From NCBI GenBank assembly GCA_019347675.1, contig JAHWKW010000010.1, positions 79,087 to 143,086 of the forward strand: a DNA stretch of 64,000 nucleotides, written 5' to 3'. Source of the DNA: Actinomycetota bacterium (lineage in GTDB: Bacteria > Actinomycetota > Nitriliruptoria > Nitriliruptorales > JAHWKO01). Positions 29,129 through 36,897 of the stretch are shown piece after piece (the stretch's first letter is position 1; each line of letters opens with the position of its first letter). A model generated the notes under the pieces. It saw only the letters and a program-made list of their open reading frames with translations. It ran no database searches and was not told the origin of the DNA. A program made the translations under genes and the position numbers.

Positions 29129-30388
29129 GTGACCAGCTCCGAGCAGCGGCTCGTCCGCAACGTGGCCGGGCTACGGTGCCGCGAGTGCGGCAGCGAACAG
29201 CCGGTTGGCCCCAGCCACGTCTGCGGCTTCTGTTTCGGTCCGCTCGAACCCGTCTACGACGACGCCGTCGTCGCCGCGCGCGCACACCGCGACGTGATCA
29301 CGGCGGGGCCGGCGACGCTGTGGCGGTACGCGCCGCTCCTGCCGATCGTCCGTGACGGGCCACTGCCCGACGACCTGGGGACCGGACTGAGCCCGCTCCG
29401 CCCCGCCCCGCGGCTCGCCGCCCGGTTGGGGCTGGGCCGGCTGTGGCTGAAGGACGACACGCGCAACCCGTCGGGTTCGTTCAAGGACCGGGTCGTGTCC
29501 GTCGCGCTGCAGGCGGCGCGCGCGTTCGGCATCGAGACGCTCGCCTGCGCGTCGACGGGGAACCTCGCCAACTCGGTGGCGGCGCACGCGGCACACGCCG
29601 GCATGGACGCGTACGTCTTCGTCCCCCACGACCTCGAGGAAGCCAAGATCGTCAGCTCCGCGGTGTACGGGGCGAACGTGGTCGCGGTGAAGGGCAGCTA
29701 CGACGACGTCAACCGCCTGTGCGCGGAGGCCGCCGACGATCTGGGGTGGGGGTTCGCGAACGTCAACCTGCGCGCCTACTACGCGGAGGGGTCGAAGACG
29801 CTCGGTTTCGAGGTCGCCGAGCAGCTCGGCTGGCGCCTGCCCGACCACGTGGTCGTGCCGGTGGCGTCCGGCTCCCAGCTGACCAAGGTGCACCGCGCGT
29901 TCCGCGAGCTGGTCCGCCACGGTCTCGTCGACGATCACCCGACGCGGATCTCGGGGGCGCAAGCGGCCGGATGCAACCCGGTCGCGGCCGCGTTCAAGGC
30001 CGGCCGCGACGTCATCCGCCCGGTCAAGGCGGACACGATCGCCAAGTCGCTCGCGATCGGCAACCCCGCTGACGGCTACTACGCGGTCAACGTGGTGCGC
30101 GACACCGGCGGCGAGGTCGACGACGTCACCGACGACGAGATCCGCGACGGCATGCGACTGCTGGCCGAGACCGAAGGCATCTTCGCCGAGACCGCCGGCG
30201 GCGTCACGATCGCCACCCTGGCCAAGCTGGCCCGCAGGGGATCGGTGACCCCCGGTGAACAGGTCGTCGCGATGATCACCGGGAACGGCCTGAAGACCGT
30301 CGAGTCTCTCACCGGACACGTGGGTCCCGCGTTCCACATCGAACCGTCCCTGGACGCCTTCGGGCGCCAGCTCCGCTCGCGCGGGTGA
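29129..30388 (+). CDS. thrC: threonine-synthase-like PLP enzyme with N-terminal zinc ribbon
   Basis: The 419-residue fold II PLP enzyme has the cofactor Lys in NPSGSFKDRVV (about 115-125), STGNLANSVAAHAAHAG, a C-terminal MITGNGLKT loop, and an N-terminal zinc ribbon (CRECG...CGFCF). Threonine synthase turns O-phosphohomoserine into threonine. Its position directly behind a SAM riboswitch and 15 bp ahead of a Gly-Gly sulfur carrier suggests an alternative or additional role in sulfur transfer to an activated homoserine (homocysteine formation), by analogy with CysM-CysO and MetY-HcyS. Sequence alone does not separate these. GTG 29129 has GAAGGA at 29118-29123. Confidence 0.88.
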   Translation: MTSSEQRLVRNVAGLRCRECGSEQPVGPSHVCGFCFGPLEPVYDDAVVAARAHRDVITAGPATLWRYAPLLPIVRDGPLPDDLGTGLSPLRPAPRLAARLGLGRLWLKDDTRNPSGSFKDRVVSVALQAARAFGIETLACASTGNLANSVAAHAAHAGMDAYVFVPHDLEEAKIVSSAVYGANVVAVKGSYDDVNRLCAEAADDLGWGFANVNLRAYYAEGSKTLGFEVAEQLGWRLPDHVVVPVASGSQLTKVHRAFRELVRHGLVDDHPTRISGAQAAGCNPVAAAFKAGRDVIRPVKADTIAKSLAIGNPADGYYAVNVVRDTGGEVDDVTDDEIRDGMRLLAETEGIFAETAGGVTIATLAKLARRGSVTPGEQVVAMITGNGLKTVESLTGHVGPAFHIEPSLDAFGRQLRSRG

Positions 30389-30403
30389 CCGGAAAGGGAA
30401 CCG

Positions 30404-30679
30404 ATGCCCGTCACCGTCCGCATCCCCAGTCCCCTGCGGAGCCTGTCCGACGGCATGTCCGAGGCGCAGGTCGACGCGACCGACGTGCGCGGTGCGATCG
30501 AACAGCTCGAGGCTGCCCACCCGGGGTTCCGCGAACGGCTGTTGGACGACGACAGCCAGCTGCGTCGCTTCGTCAACGTCTTCGTCCGGGACGAGGACGT
30601 CCGTTTCCTGAACGGCCTGGACACCCCCGTCGAGGACGGTGACGTCGTGTCGATCGTCCCTGCCGTCGCCGGAGGCTGA
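30404..30679 (+). CDS. MoaD/ThiS-family sulfur-carrier protein
   Basis: A 91-residue ubiquitin-like protein: VTVRIPSPLRSLSDG at the N-terminus, DVRGAIEQLEAAHPGF, FVNVFVRDEDVRFLNGLDTPVEDGD and the terminal VPAVAGG. The exposed Gly-Gly end is the site for adenylation and thiocarboxylation in MoaD, ThiS and CysO. GGAAAGGGA precedes the ATG and the gene is 15 bp behind the PLP enzyme, so the pair forms one riboswitch-controlled unit. No MoeB-type activator or Mec-type (JAB) peptidase gene was seen in the window; the MoeA/Glp gene is far away. Confidence 0.88.
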   Translation: MPVTVRIPSPLRSLSDGMSEAQVDATDVRGAIEQLEAAHPGFRERLLDDDSQLRRFVNVFVRDEDVRFLNGLDTPVEDGDVVSIVPAVAGG

Positions 30680-30843
30680 CCGCACGCGCTCGTGCGTCCA
30701 GCGCCCATGCGTTCGTCCGATCGGCGCGGGCCTGGCAGGTTCCCCCGCCGTGGGCGCCGGCGTCGGGTCACACCGTCGCGCGTGGGGACGTGAACGGCCG
30801 ACGAGCACCGCACGTTCGCGTCGCGCTGATCAGGAGCCGTCTC

Positions 30844-32460
30844 TTGCCTGCGATCTTCCACGTCCGCCGACTGCTGGTCGTGCTGGCCATCGTGGCGGTT
30901 GGCCCGGTCGCGCCGGCGCACGCCGACGACCCGTCGCTGTGGTTCCCACAGCAGCTGCCGGTGCAGTTCACCGACACCTGGGGAGAGGCCCGCGCGGCCG
31001 GACGGACCCACACGGGGACCGACATCATGGGCGCCCAGATGGATCAGGTCTACGCCGCCGCCTCCGGCGTGATCAGACGCGCGGCCGGCGAGGACTGCGC
31101 ACCCGGTGCGTACTGCTCGTCGTTCTCGCTGCTGATCAACGGTGACGACGGGCACAGCTACTTCTACGTGCACCTGAACAACGACACCCCGGGCCGACCA
31201 CAGGGCTGCGACGGGCTCGGTGGCGCGGACGGCGCGTTCGCCCCGCGCCTGGTGGACGTCCTGGGTCGCCGCGGCACCTTGGAGGGGGTCCGCGTCGAGC
31301 GCGGGGAGCACGTGGCCTACGTGGGGTCGTCGGGCAACGCCCCGTGCGGTGTCGACCACACCCACTTCGAGATCTGGCACGGCCGGGACTGGGGCAGCCC
31401 CAAGATCAACTCCTACCCGGCCTTGCGGGCCGCGTTCGACGCCGGGCGGGTATGGGGCCCCGAGGGCGCGCCTCCGCCGCCGGGGCGGTACGACCGCGTG
31501 GCGGGCCGCAACCGCATCGAGACCGCCGTCGCGCTGTCGCAACACAGCTTCTCCACTGCCACCACGGTGGTGGTCGCGCCGGCCAACTTCCACGTCGAGC
31601 CGCTCGCCGCTGCACCGCTGGCCGCCAAGCTCGGCGGTCCGGTACTGACCGTCTGGGCGGAAGGACCCGATCCCGTGCCCCAGGCCGTCGCCGACGAGAT
31701 CCGGCGGCTCGGCGCGACGCGAGCGGTGCTGGTCGGCACGCCTGAGCGCCTCTCGAGCGACGTGGAACGCGAGCTCGTCGAGGAGGCGGGGCTGGCCGCC
31801 GCCGACCTGCGTCGCATCGCGGGGAGCGACCCGTTCGAGGTGGCGGGCAACGTCGCCCGGGAGGTCCTGCAAGGAGCCAGCGGACCGGTCTCACCGCTGC
31901 TGGCTCTCGGCTCCCACAGCGACCCCAACCGGTCCTGGCCGGACGCGCTCGCCGGGAGCGTCGTCGCCGCCCGTCAGGGCGTGCCCGTGCTCCTCACCCG
32001 CGAGGACCTCCTGCCCGACGCCACCCGGCAGCTCCTGGCCCGTGCCGACGTCAGCGAGGTCCGCATCGTCGGCGGCCACGTCGCGATCGACCCCGCCGTG
32101 GAGGACGAGGTCCGCGCCCTCGGTCACGCCACCCGCCGGGTGTTCGGGCCCACCCGCCACGAGACGTCTCTGCGGCTGGCTGAGGAGCTGCTCGGCGCCG
32201 GCACGGCGACCGCGGCCGAGGTGTACGTCGCGACCGGAGGGAACTTCCCCGACGCGGTCGCTGCCGGGCCGGCGGTCGCCCGCACCGGCCACGTCCTGGT
32301 CCTGGCCGATGGAGCCGACGCTGACCTGCAGTACGAGCTGTGGCCGTGGCTGCGCGACCGGGCGACCGAGATCGAGATGGTGCACGCCGTCGGCGGGACC
32401 GCGGCGGTCAGCGACCCGGTCGTGCGCCGGGTCGCGTCGTTCGCGAACTGGGCACGGTGA
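30844..32460 (+). CDS. secreted M23-type peptidase with cell-wall-binding repeats
   Basis: An exoprotein of about 538 residues. TTG 30844 is chosen: AGGAG lies at 30831-30835 and it gives a compact signal peptide ending APAHA; a GTG at 30790 would add 18 residues. The M23/LytM domain shows the first ligands in RTHTGTDIMG and the HxH pair in DHTHFEIW; Cys pairs in the domain suggest disulfides. From about residue 225, cell-wall-binding repeat 2 copies follow (YDRVAGRNRIETAVAL; VFGPTRHETSLRLAEE). M23 enzymes are endopeptidases cutting peptidoglycan crosslinks. The repeats match those of the S8 protease at 5.2 kb. Confidence 0.9.
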   Translation: MPAIFHVRRLLVVLAIVAVGPVAPAHADDPSLWFPQQLPVQFTDTWGEARAAGRTHTGTDIMGAQMDQVYAAASGVIRRAAGEDCAPGAYCSSFSLLINGDDGHSYFYVHLNNDTPGRPQGCDGLGGADGAFAPRLVDVLGRRGTLEGVRVERGEHVAYVGSSGNAPCGVDHTHFEIWHGRDWGSPKINSYPALRAAFDAGRVWGPEGAPPPPGRYDRVAGRNRIETAVALSQHSFSTATTVVVAPANFHVEPLAAAPLAAKLGGPVLTVWAEGPDPVPQAVADEIRRLGATRAVLVGTPERLSSDVERELVEEAGLAAADLRRIAGSDPFEVAGNVAREVLQGASGPVSPLLALGSHSDPNRSWPDALAGSVVAARQGVPVLLTREDLLPDATRQLLARADVSEVRIVGGHVAIDPAVEDEVRALGHATRRVFGPTRHETSLRLAEELLGAGTATAAEVYVATGGNFPDAVAAGPAVARTGHVLVLADGADADLQYELWPWLRDRATEIEMVHAVGGTAAVSDPVVRRVASFANWAR

Positions 32461-32610
32461 TATCCGACGGGGACGTGGTGGGGCGTCGTGCGACGCGCCT
32501 GCTAGGCCTGTCAGCGTGGCTGGTGGCTGACCGGCCCGTCGCCGGGCGCCACGCGATCGCCGCTGACGTAGGGTGCAGCGACCCTCGGACCGCCGGATCG
32601 GAGGCCGACC

Positions 32611-33429
32611 ATGGCGGAGGGCCAGCAGGATGAGCCGGAGGAGGTCGAGTCCGCCTTCGAGCTGACCGTCGAGGAAGGTCAACGGCGCCTCACCCGGACG
32701 ATCCCCGCTCTGGTGGGCACCGGCCTGGCCGCAGGGGTGGACGTCAGCATCGGCGTGTTCGCGCTGATGCTCGTCCTGCACAACACCGACGAGAACCTCC
32801 TGGTGGGGGCGATCGCGTTCTCGTTCGGGTTCGTCGCGCTGACCCTGGCCCGCAGCGAGCTGTTCACCGAGAACTTCCTCGTCCCGATCGCCGGGATGCT
32901 CGGGACCGAACACGGCGTGTACTCGATCCTGCGGCTGTGGACCGGCACCGCGGTGCTCAACCTCGCCGGCGGGTGGGTCGTCGCAGCCCTGGTCATCAGC
33001 GGCTTCCCGCAACTGCGTCCGACCGCGATCAAACTCGGCGAGCACTTCACGGAGCTGGGCATCGGCTGGCGGTCGTTCGCCATGGCGATGCTGGCCGGGA
33101 TGATCATCACCGTCATGACGTGGATGGTGGAGTCGACCCGCTCGCGCGGTGCGCAGATCGTCGCGTCCGCTGGGGCGGGGTTCCTGCTCGCCGCCGCCGA
33201 GATCAACCACTGCATCGTGGCGTCGCTGGAGATGTTCGCCGGCCTGATCGCCGGAGCGCCCTACTCCTACCTCGACTGGCTCTCGGTGTTCGCCTGGGCG
33301 GCGCTGGGCAACATGGTCGGTGGGGTCGGGCTGGTCACCGTGATCCGGTTCGTGCAGGCCGGCAGCTCCGCACGCCGCGCCGCCGGGGGCCGCCCACCTC
33401 CGCCGCGGGAGCAGATCGAGAGCCACTGA
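32611..33429 (+). CDS. formate/nitrite transporter (FNT) family channel
   Basis: The 272-residue protein has an acidic N-terminus and six membrane segments. The FNT features are the Leu/Phe-rich RSELFTENFLVPIAG following helix 2 and the pore-side GMIITVMTWM and AEINHCIVASLEMF segments; the central His of the pore is in the last. Members conduct formate, nitrite, hydrosulfide or lactate; this one resembles the YfdC-like branch with unknown anion. The ATG has GGAGG about 8 bases ahead. TAGGGT at 32569-32574 may be the -10. No pyruvate formate-lyase or nitrite gene is adjacent. Confidence 0.85.
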   Translation: MAEGQQDEPEEVESAFELTVEEGQRRLTRTIPALVGTGLAAGVDVSIGVFALMLVLHNTDENLLVGAIAFSFGFVALTLARSELFTENFLVPIAGMLGTEHGVYSILRLWTGTAVLNLAGGWVVAALVISGFPQLRPTAIKLGEHFTELGIGWRSFAMAMLAGMIITVMTWMVESTRSRGAQIVASAGAGFLLAAAEINHCIVASLEMFAGLIAGAPYSYLDWLSVFAWAALGNMVGGVGLVTVIRFVQAGSSARRAAGGRPPPPREQIESH

Positions 33430-33447
33430 GCCGCCCAGTGCGTGCGG

Positions 33448-34236
33448 TCACGCCCGGGCGCGGCGCCCGCGGGACGGATCGGGGTCGTCACGGCCGACGA
33501 CCGCATCGAGCCAACGCGCGACGAGCGCGAGGCCCACGGCGCGCACGTACGGCTCACGCCGGTCCGCTTCGGACGCCAGCGCGTCGGGATCCGTCCCGGC
33601 GCGCTCGAAGCGGATGCGGTTGCGGGGCTCGCTGCACCAGGCCGCGACCTGGGCGGCGTCCACCTCGGGATGGAACTGCACCCCGTAGGACACCTCGTCG
33701 GGCGCGCGCCACGCCGCCACACCGTCCGAGCCGGTCAGCGTCACGATCGCGCCGTCCGGGAGACGCACCACCTCGTCGTCGTGGAGGAACAGTGCCGCCG
33801 CGCCGTCGGGCCAGCCGGCGAACACCGGGTCGTCGCGTCCTTCTGCGGTCCGCTCGAGCGGGACGAACCCGATCTCGGGAACGCCGCGGCCGCGGACCTC
33901 GCCGCCCAGGATCGCTCCCAGCAGCTGCACCCCCAGACAGATCCCGAACAGCGGCACGCCCCGCCTGAGAGCTGCTCGCAGCCCAGCGATCTCCCCTTCC
34001 AGCCACGGGTGGTCAGCCGCGTCGTGGACGCCCATCGATCCGCCCAGGACCACGATCCCGCGCACGTCGTCGAGGTCGGGGAACGGGGCGCCGGCCGCCA
34101 CATCCACCAGCCGCCACGGTCGGGTTCCCGCGCGCGCGTCGAGGACCCGGGTCAGGGCGCTCGGCCCCGCCGTCTTCGCGTGCTGCACGACGAGCGTCTC
34201 GCCGTAGTCGTGGTCGGGTTCGGGGGGTTCGGTCAT
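33448..34236 (-). CDS. class I glutamine amidotransferase (GMP synthase-like GATase1)
   Basis: The 262 residues form a single GATase1 domain. The nucleophile is in FGICLGVQLLG and the catalytic His-Glu in GVQFHPEVD; IVVLGGSMGVHD marks the oxyanion region. There is no synthetase domain, so it is a stand-alone type such as those often mis-called GMP synthase and may act on a small amine or gamma-glutamyl compound. It starts with ATG 34236 and is divergent from the FKBP gene. No pathway partner is visible. Confidence 0.88.
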   Translation of the reverse strand: MTEPPEPDHDYGETLVVQHAKTAGPSALTRVLDARAGTRPWRLVDVAAGAPFPDLDDVRGIVVLGGSMGVHDAADHPWLEGEIAGLRAALRRGVPLFGICLGVQLLGAILGGEVRGRGVPEIGFVPLERTAEGRDDPVFAGWPDGAAALFLHDDEVVRLPDGAIVTLTGSDGVAAWRAPDEVSYGVQFHPEVDAAQVAAWCSEPRNRIRFERAGTDPDALASEADRREPYVRAVGLALVARWLDAVVGRDDPDPSRGRRARA

Positions 34237-34400
34237 GGCCGGCCAGCGTAGTGTTCGACCGGCGCCGTGACGCCTGGTTGAGTCTCCGCGGCCCGCCCCG
34301 CCAGGGAAACAACGCCAGCGGCGCTGCGACGTCGGGAGGGAGCTTTCGGTTCGCGGGTAGCCTCCCGGTCCTGCGGGACCCAGGAGGAACCCTGCCGGTC

Positions 34401-34898
34401 ATGGCGACGTGGTGGTTGGCGATCGCGCTGATCGCAGTGGCGCTGGGCGGCTGCGGCAACGACGGTGGCGGCGGTCGTGGCGACACCGGCAGCCACCCCA
34501 CGCGGCGGACGGTCCATCTCGGCCAAGAGCCCCACGTGACGGTCCCCGACGAGCCGCCGCCTCGCGAGCTCACCGTCGATGACCTGGTGGTCGGAGACGG
34601 CCCGTCGGCAGCACCCGGCGACATCGCCACGTTCCACGACGTCGGCGTGCGCCACGCCGACGGGGAGGAGCTCGACTCGTCCTGGAACCGCGGCATCCCG
34701 GCGAGGTTCTCGCTCGCGCAGGTCCTGCCCGGGTTCGCCAAGGGCATCGCCGGGACCGACGGAATCGAGGCGATGCGCGTCGGGGGCCGGCGGGTGCTCA
34801 TCCTGCCCCCGCACGAGGCCTACGGCGAGAACCCACCGGGGGGCGGGCCGGCCGACACCCTGATCTTCGTGGTCGACCTGGTGGCATTGGATGAGTGA
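34401..34898 (+). CDS. FKBP-type peptidyl-prolyl isomerase, lipoprotein
   Basis: A 165-residue protein. The start ATG 34401 gives a lipoprotein signal peptide with lipobox LGGC (Cys near residue 17), then a Gly/Asp linker and an FKBP domain: ELDSSWNRGIPARFSLAQVLPGFAKGI, RRVLILPPHEAYGENPPGG and DTLIFVVDLVAL. It should accelerate proline isomerisation in exported proteins at the outer membrane face. AGGAGG lies at 34382-34387, a rather long 13 bases ahead. TAGCCT at 34358-34363 may be the -10. Its end overlaps the next gene by 8 bp. Confidence 0.9.
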   Translation: MATWWLAIALIAVALGGCGNDGGGGRGDTGSHPTRRTVHLGQEPHVTVPDEPPPRELTVDDLVVGDGPSAAPGDIATFHDVGVRHADGEELDSSWNRGIPARFSLAQVLPGFAKGIAGTDGIEAMRVGGRRVLILPPHEAYGENPPGGGPADTLIFVVDLVALDE

Positions 34899-35910
34899 CC
34901 TCGAAGCGCTGATCCACCGGGCCGACCCCAGCCAGCTCCTTCTGGAGATCGACCGGCTGGTCGACCGTCGTGACTGGGACGGCCTCGTCGTGCTGCGTGA
35001 CCGTTGCGAGGCCGCCGTCGAGCTCGGCAAGCAGCTGTGGCCGGTGGCGCAGTTCGCCGAGTACCGGCTCGCGCTCGAGGCTCCCGGACCCTACGCGGCG
35101 GCCGTGTGCCAGCCTGGTGCCGGCCGGTTCGCGCTCGGCCCGCTGACCGAGGTCGCCGGCTCCACCCACCGCTGGGATGACCTCGCCGACCACCTGCCGG
35201 CACCGTGGACGGCGGCCACGGTCGCGCAGGAGCGCGTCATCCGTGGCGAGGACCTGACCGGCGACCGCCGCGCCCACGCGGAAGAGTTCGACCTGCCACT
35301 GCGGCTGCAGCCGTGGGAACCGCCCTACCCGCTGCCCACCTACCGCCCCTACGACCGCCACGAAGGCGGCCCCGACCCGATCGACGTCGAGCACCGTCCC
35401 GCCGATTCGGTGCCGGCTCCGCCGGTCGATCTGCCCGACGTCAGGCGCGCCCTGGCCGACGTCGCCAGCGAGTGGGCGGAACGGTCCAACGGCGGCTGTC
35501 ACGTCGTCACCGTCCGGGGAGAGGCGGCCGGCGCCGCTGCGGCCCTCCTCCCCGGCGCGGTGGCGATCGCCCCGTTGCCCGCCCCCGACGCCCTGGCGCA
35601 GCTGGCATGGACCGCCGCGTCGGGCGGGGCGTACGGCCGACGCCGCGGGATGGCAGCGGCCCGCTCGGCGCTGCTGTGGTTCGTCCACCGGGCGACGTCG
35701 CTGCCGTTCCCGGCCGACCTCGACGCTCTCACCGAGGCGGTCGCCGCCGACCTGGCCTGGTACCACATGGCCGGCGGTGAGGGCGACCGCGGATGGAACC
35801 TCCGGCTCGCGGTGGAGCACCGCAGCGCCGGGTGGGCCGCCGCCATCGACGCCTGGGACCGGTTCCGCGACGACGCCGACGCAGACGCCCACAGCAACCG
35901 ACCGTGGTAG
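34891..35910 (+). CDS. hypothetical protein, 339 residues
   Basis: I do not recognise a family. The N-terminal 60 residues are helical (ALIHRADPSQLLLEIDRLVDRRDWDGL), followed by AQFAEYRLALEAPGPYAAAV and a Pro-rich middle (about 140-180), then an Ala-rich C-terminal half with SGGAYGRRRGMAAARSALLWFVHRAT and LAWYHMAGGEGDRGWNLRLA. There is no signal peptide or membrane segment. It overlaps the FKBP lipoprotein gene by 8 bp and codon use is normal, so it is a real gene translated from the same mRNA. Its role remains unknown. Confidence 0.75.
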   Translation: MSDLEALIHRADPSQLLLEIDRLVDRRDWDGLVVLRDRCEAAVELGKQLWPVAQFAEYRLALEAPGPYAAAVCQPGAGRFALGPLTEVAGSTHRWDDLADHLPAPWTAATVAQERVIRGEDLTGDRRAHAEEFDLPLRLQPWEPPYPLPTYRPYDRHEGGPDPIDVEHRPADSVPAPPVDLPDVRRALADVASEWAERSNGGCHVVTVRGEAAGAAAALLPGAVAIAPLPAPDALAQLAWTAASGGAYGRRRGMAAARSALLWFVHRATSLPFPADLDALTEAVAADLAWYHMAGGEGDRGWNLRLAVEHRSAGWAAAIDAWDRFRDDADADAHSNRPW

Positions 35911-35931
35911 GCCAACCCAGCAAGGACGCCG

Positions 35932-36405
35932 GTGGGTGACCAGCGACCACAGCCCGACCTCGGGACGCTCCAGCGCCTCCTCGGCACCTGGCAGGGACAG
36001 GGGACCGGCCACTACCCCACCATCGATGACTTCGCCTACGTCGAACGGGTCACGTTCGAGCACCTGGGCAAGCAGTTCCTCGTCTACACGCAGCGCACCC
36101 GCCACCGCGACGACGGCCGGCCGCTGCACGCCGAGAGCGGGTTCCTGCGTCACGGCGATCCCGGCCGCGTGGAGCTGCTGATCGCCCAACCGACCGGGAT
36201 CGTCGAGGTCTACCAGGGTCCGTACGACGGGACCGTGATGGACGTCCGCGCCACCACCATCGGCCTGGCTGCCACCGCCAAGCCGGTCCGTTCCGTGCGG
36301 CGCCGCTTCCAGGTCGACGGCGAGGCTCTCAGCTACGACCTGTGGATGGCTCACGGCGACACGCCCGAGACCCACCACCTGCACGCGGAGCTGCGCCGCA
36401 GCTGA
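35932..36405 (+). CDS. nitrobindin family heme protein (peroxynitrite isomerase)
   Basis: The 157-residue beta-barrel has the family signature GTWQGQGTGHYPTI near residue 18 and the heme-ligating His in the terminal LHAELRRS. Nitrobindins bind ferric heme and isomerise peroxynitrite to nitrate. Conserved IAQPTGIVEVYQG and VRSVRRRF lie between. GTG start 21 bp after the hypothetical gene, so it is probably in the same unit. Mycobacterial homologues support the assignment. Confidence 0.9.
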   Translation: MGDQRPQPDLGTLQRLLGTWQGQGTGHYPTIDDFAYVERVTFEHLGKQFLVYTQRTRHRDDGRPLHAESGFLRHGDPGRVELLIAQPTGIVEVYQGPYDGTVMDVRATTIGLAATAKPVRSVRRRFQVDGEALSYDLWMAHGDTPETHHLHAELRRS

Positions 36406-36503
36406 GACCCACGGGTGTCCGACCGCCGGTGGGACCCACCAGCGTCCGGGGCGATCCACGTCCATGGTGGAACGGAACCACTCAACGAACCGAAGGGGTC
36501 TCC

Positions 36504-36710
36504 ATGGCGTCCATCGCACGAGTCACCGAGCTCAGCGCCAGGTCCGAACAGAGCTTCGAGGATGCGATCGAACGCGGTATCCAGCGTGCGCAGCGCACGC
36601 TGCGAAACGTGCGCTCCGCCTGGGTGAAGGAGCAGCGTGTCGAGGTCGGCGACAACGGGATCGCGGGCTACCAGGTGAACATGCTGGTCACCTTCGAGCT
36701 GGAGGAGTGA
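36504..36710 (+). CDS. dodecin family flavin-binding protein
   Basis: A 68-residue protein with the beta-alpha-beta-beta dodecin pattern: SIARVTELSARSEQSFEDAI, the helix, then SAWVKEQRVEV with the flavin-stacking Trp and the closing QVNMLVTFELEE. Dodecins are 12-mer flavin stores. GAAGGGG (36492-36498) sets ATG 36504. It follows nitrobindin and ends ahead of a G+C-rich hairpin. Confidence 0.92.
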   Translation: MASIARVTELSARSEQSFEDAIERGIQRAQRTLRNVRSAWVKEQRVEVGDNGIAGYQVNMLVTFELEE

Positions 36711-36761
36711 GCAGCGGCCCCTCGCCTGACGCTGATCACGCGTGCTGACCGGCTCCTGGCG

Positions 36762-36780
36762 GGCGCGCGATTGGCGCGCC
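36762..36780 (+). terminator. hairpin after dodecin
   Basis: GGCGCGC (36762-36768) and GCGCGCC (36774-36780) form a 7-bp stem with a GATTG loop. There is no U tract, but the position 51 bp past the stop fits a high-G+C terminator. Confidence 0.4.
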
Positions 36781-36897
36781 GGGTCGCCGCCCGCCTGATC
36801 GTGCGAGCGGGGAACCGCCGGGGCCGCACGCACGCGGCCGGTGTGGCCCAGGAGGCGCTGGGTAGCATCGGCACAAAACGCGGAGAACACTCGCACG

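Noticed and set aside
30079..31872. 597-codon minus-strand frame
   Set aside because: It covers three real plus-strand genes (thrC, moaD-type, M23) and shows no family pattern.
33448..34236. Call as GMP synthase
   Set aside because: Only the glutaminase domain is present; the ATP pyrophosphatase and dimerisation domains are absent.
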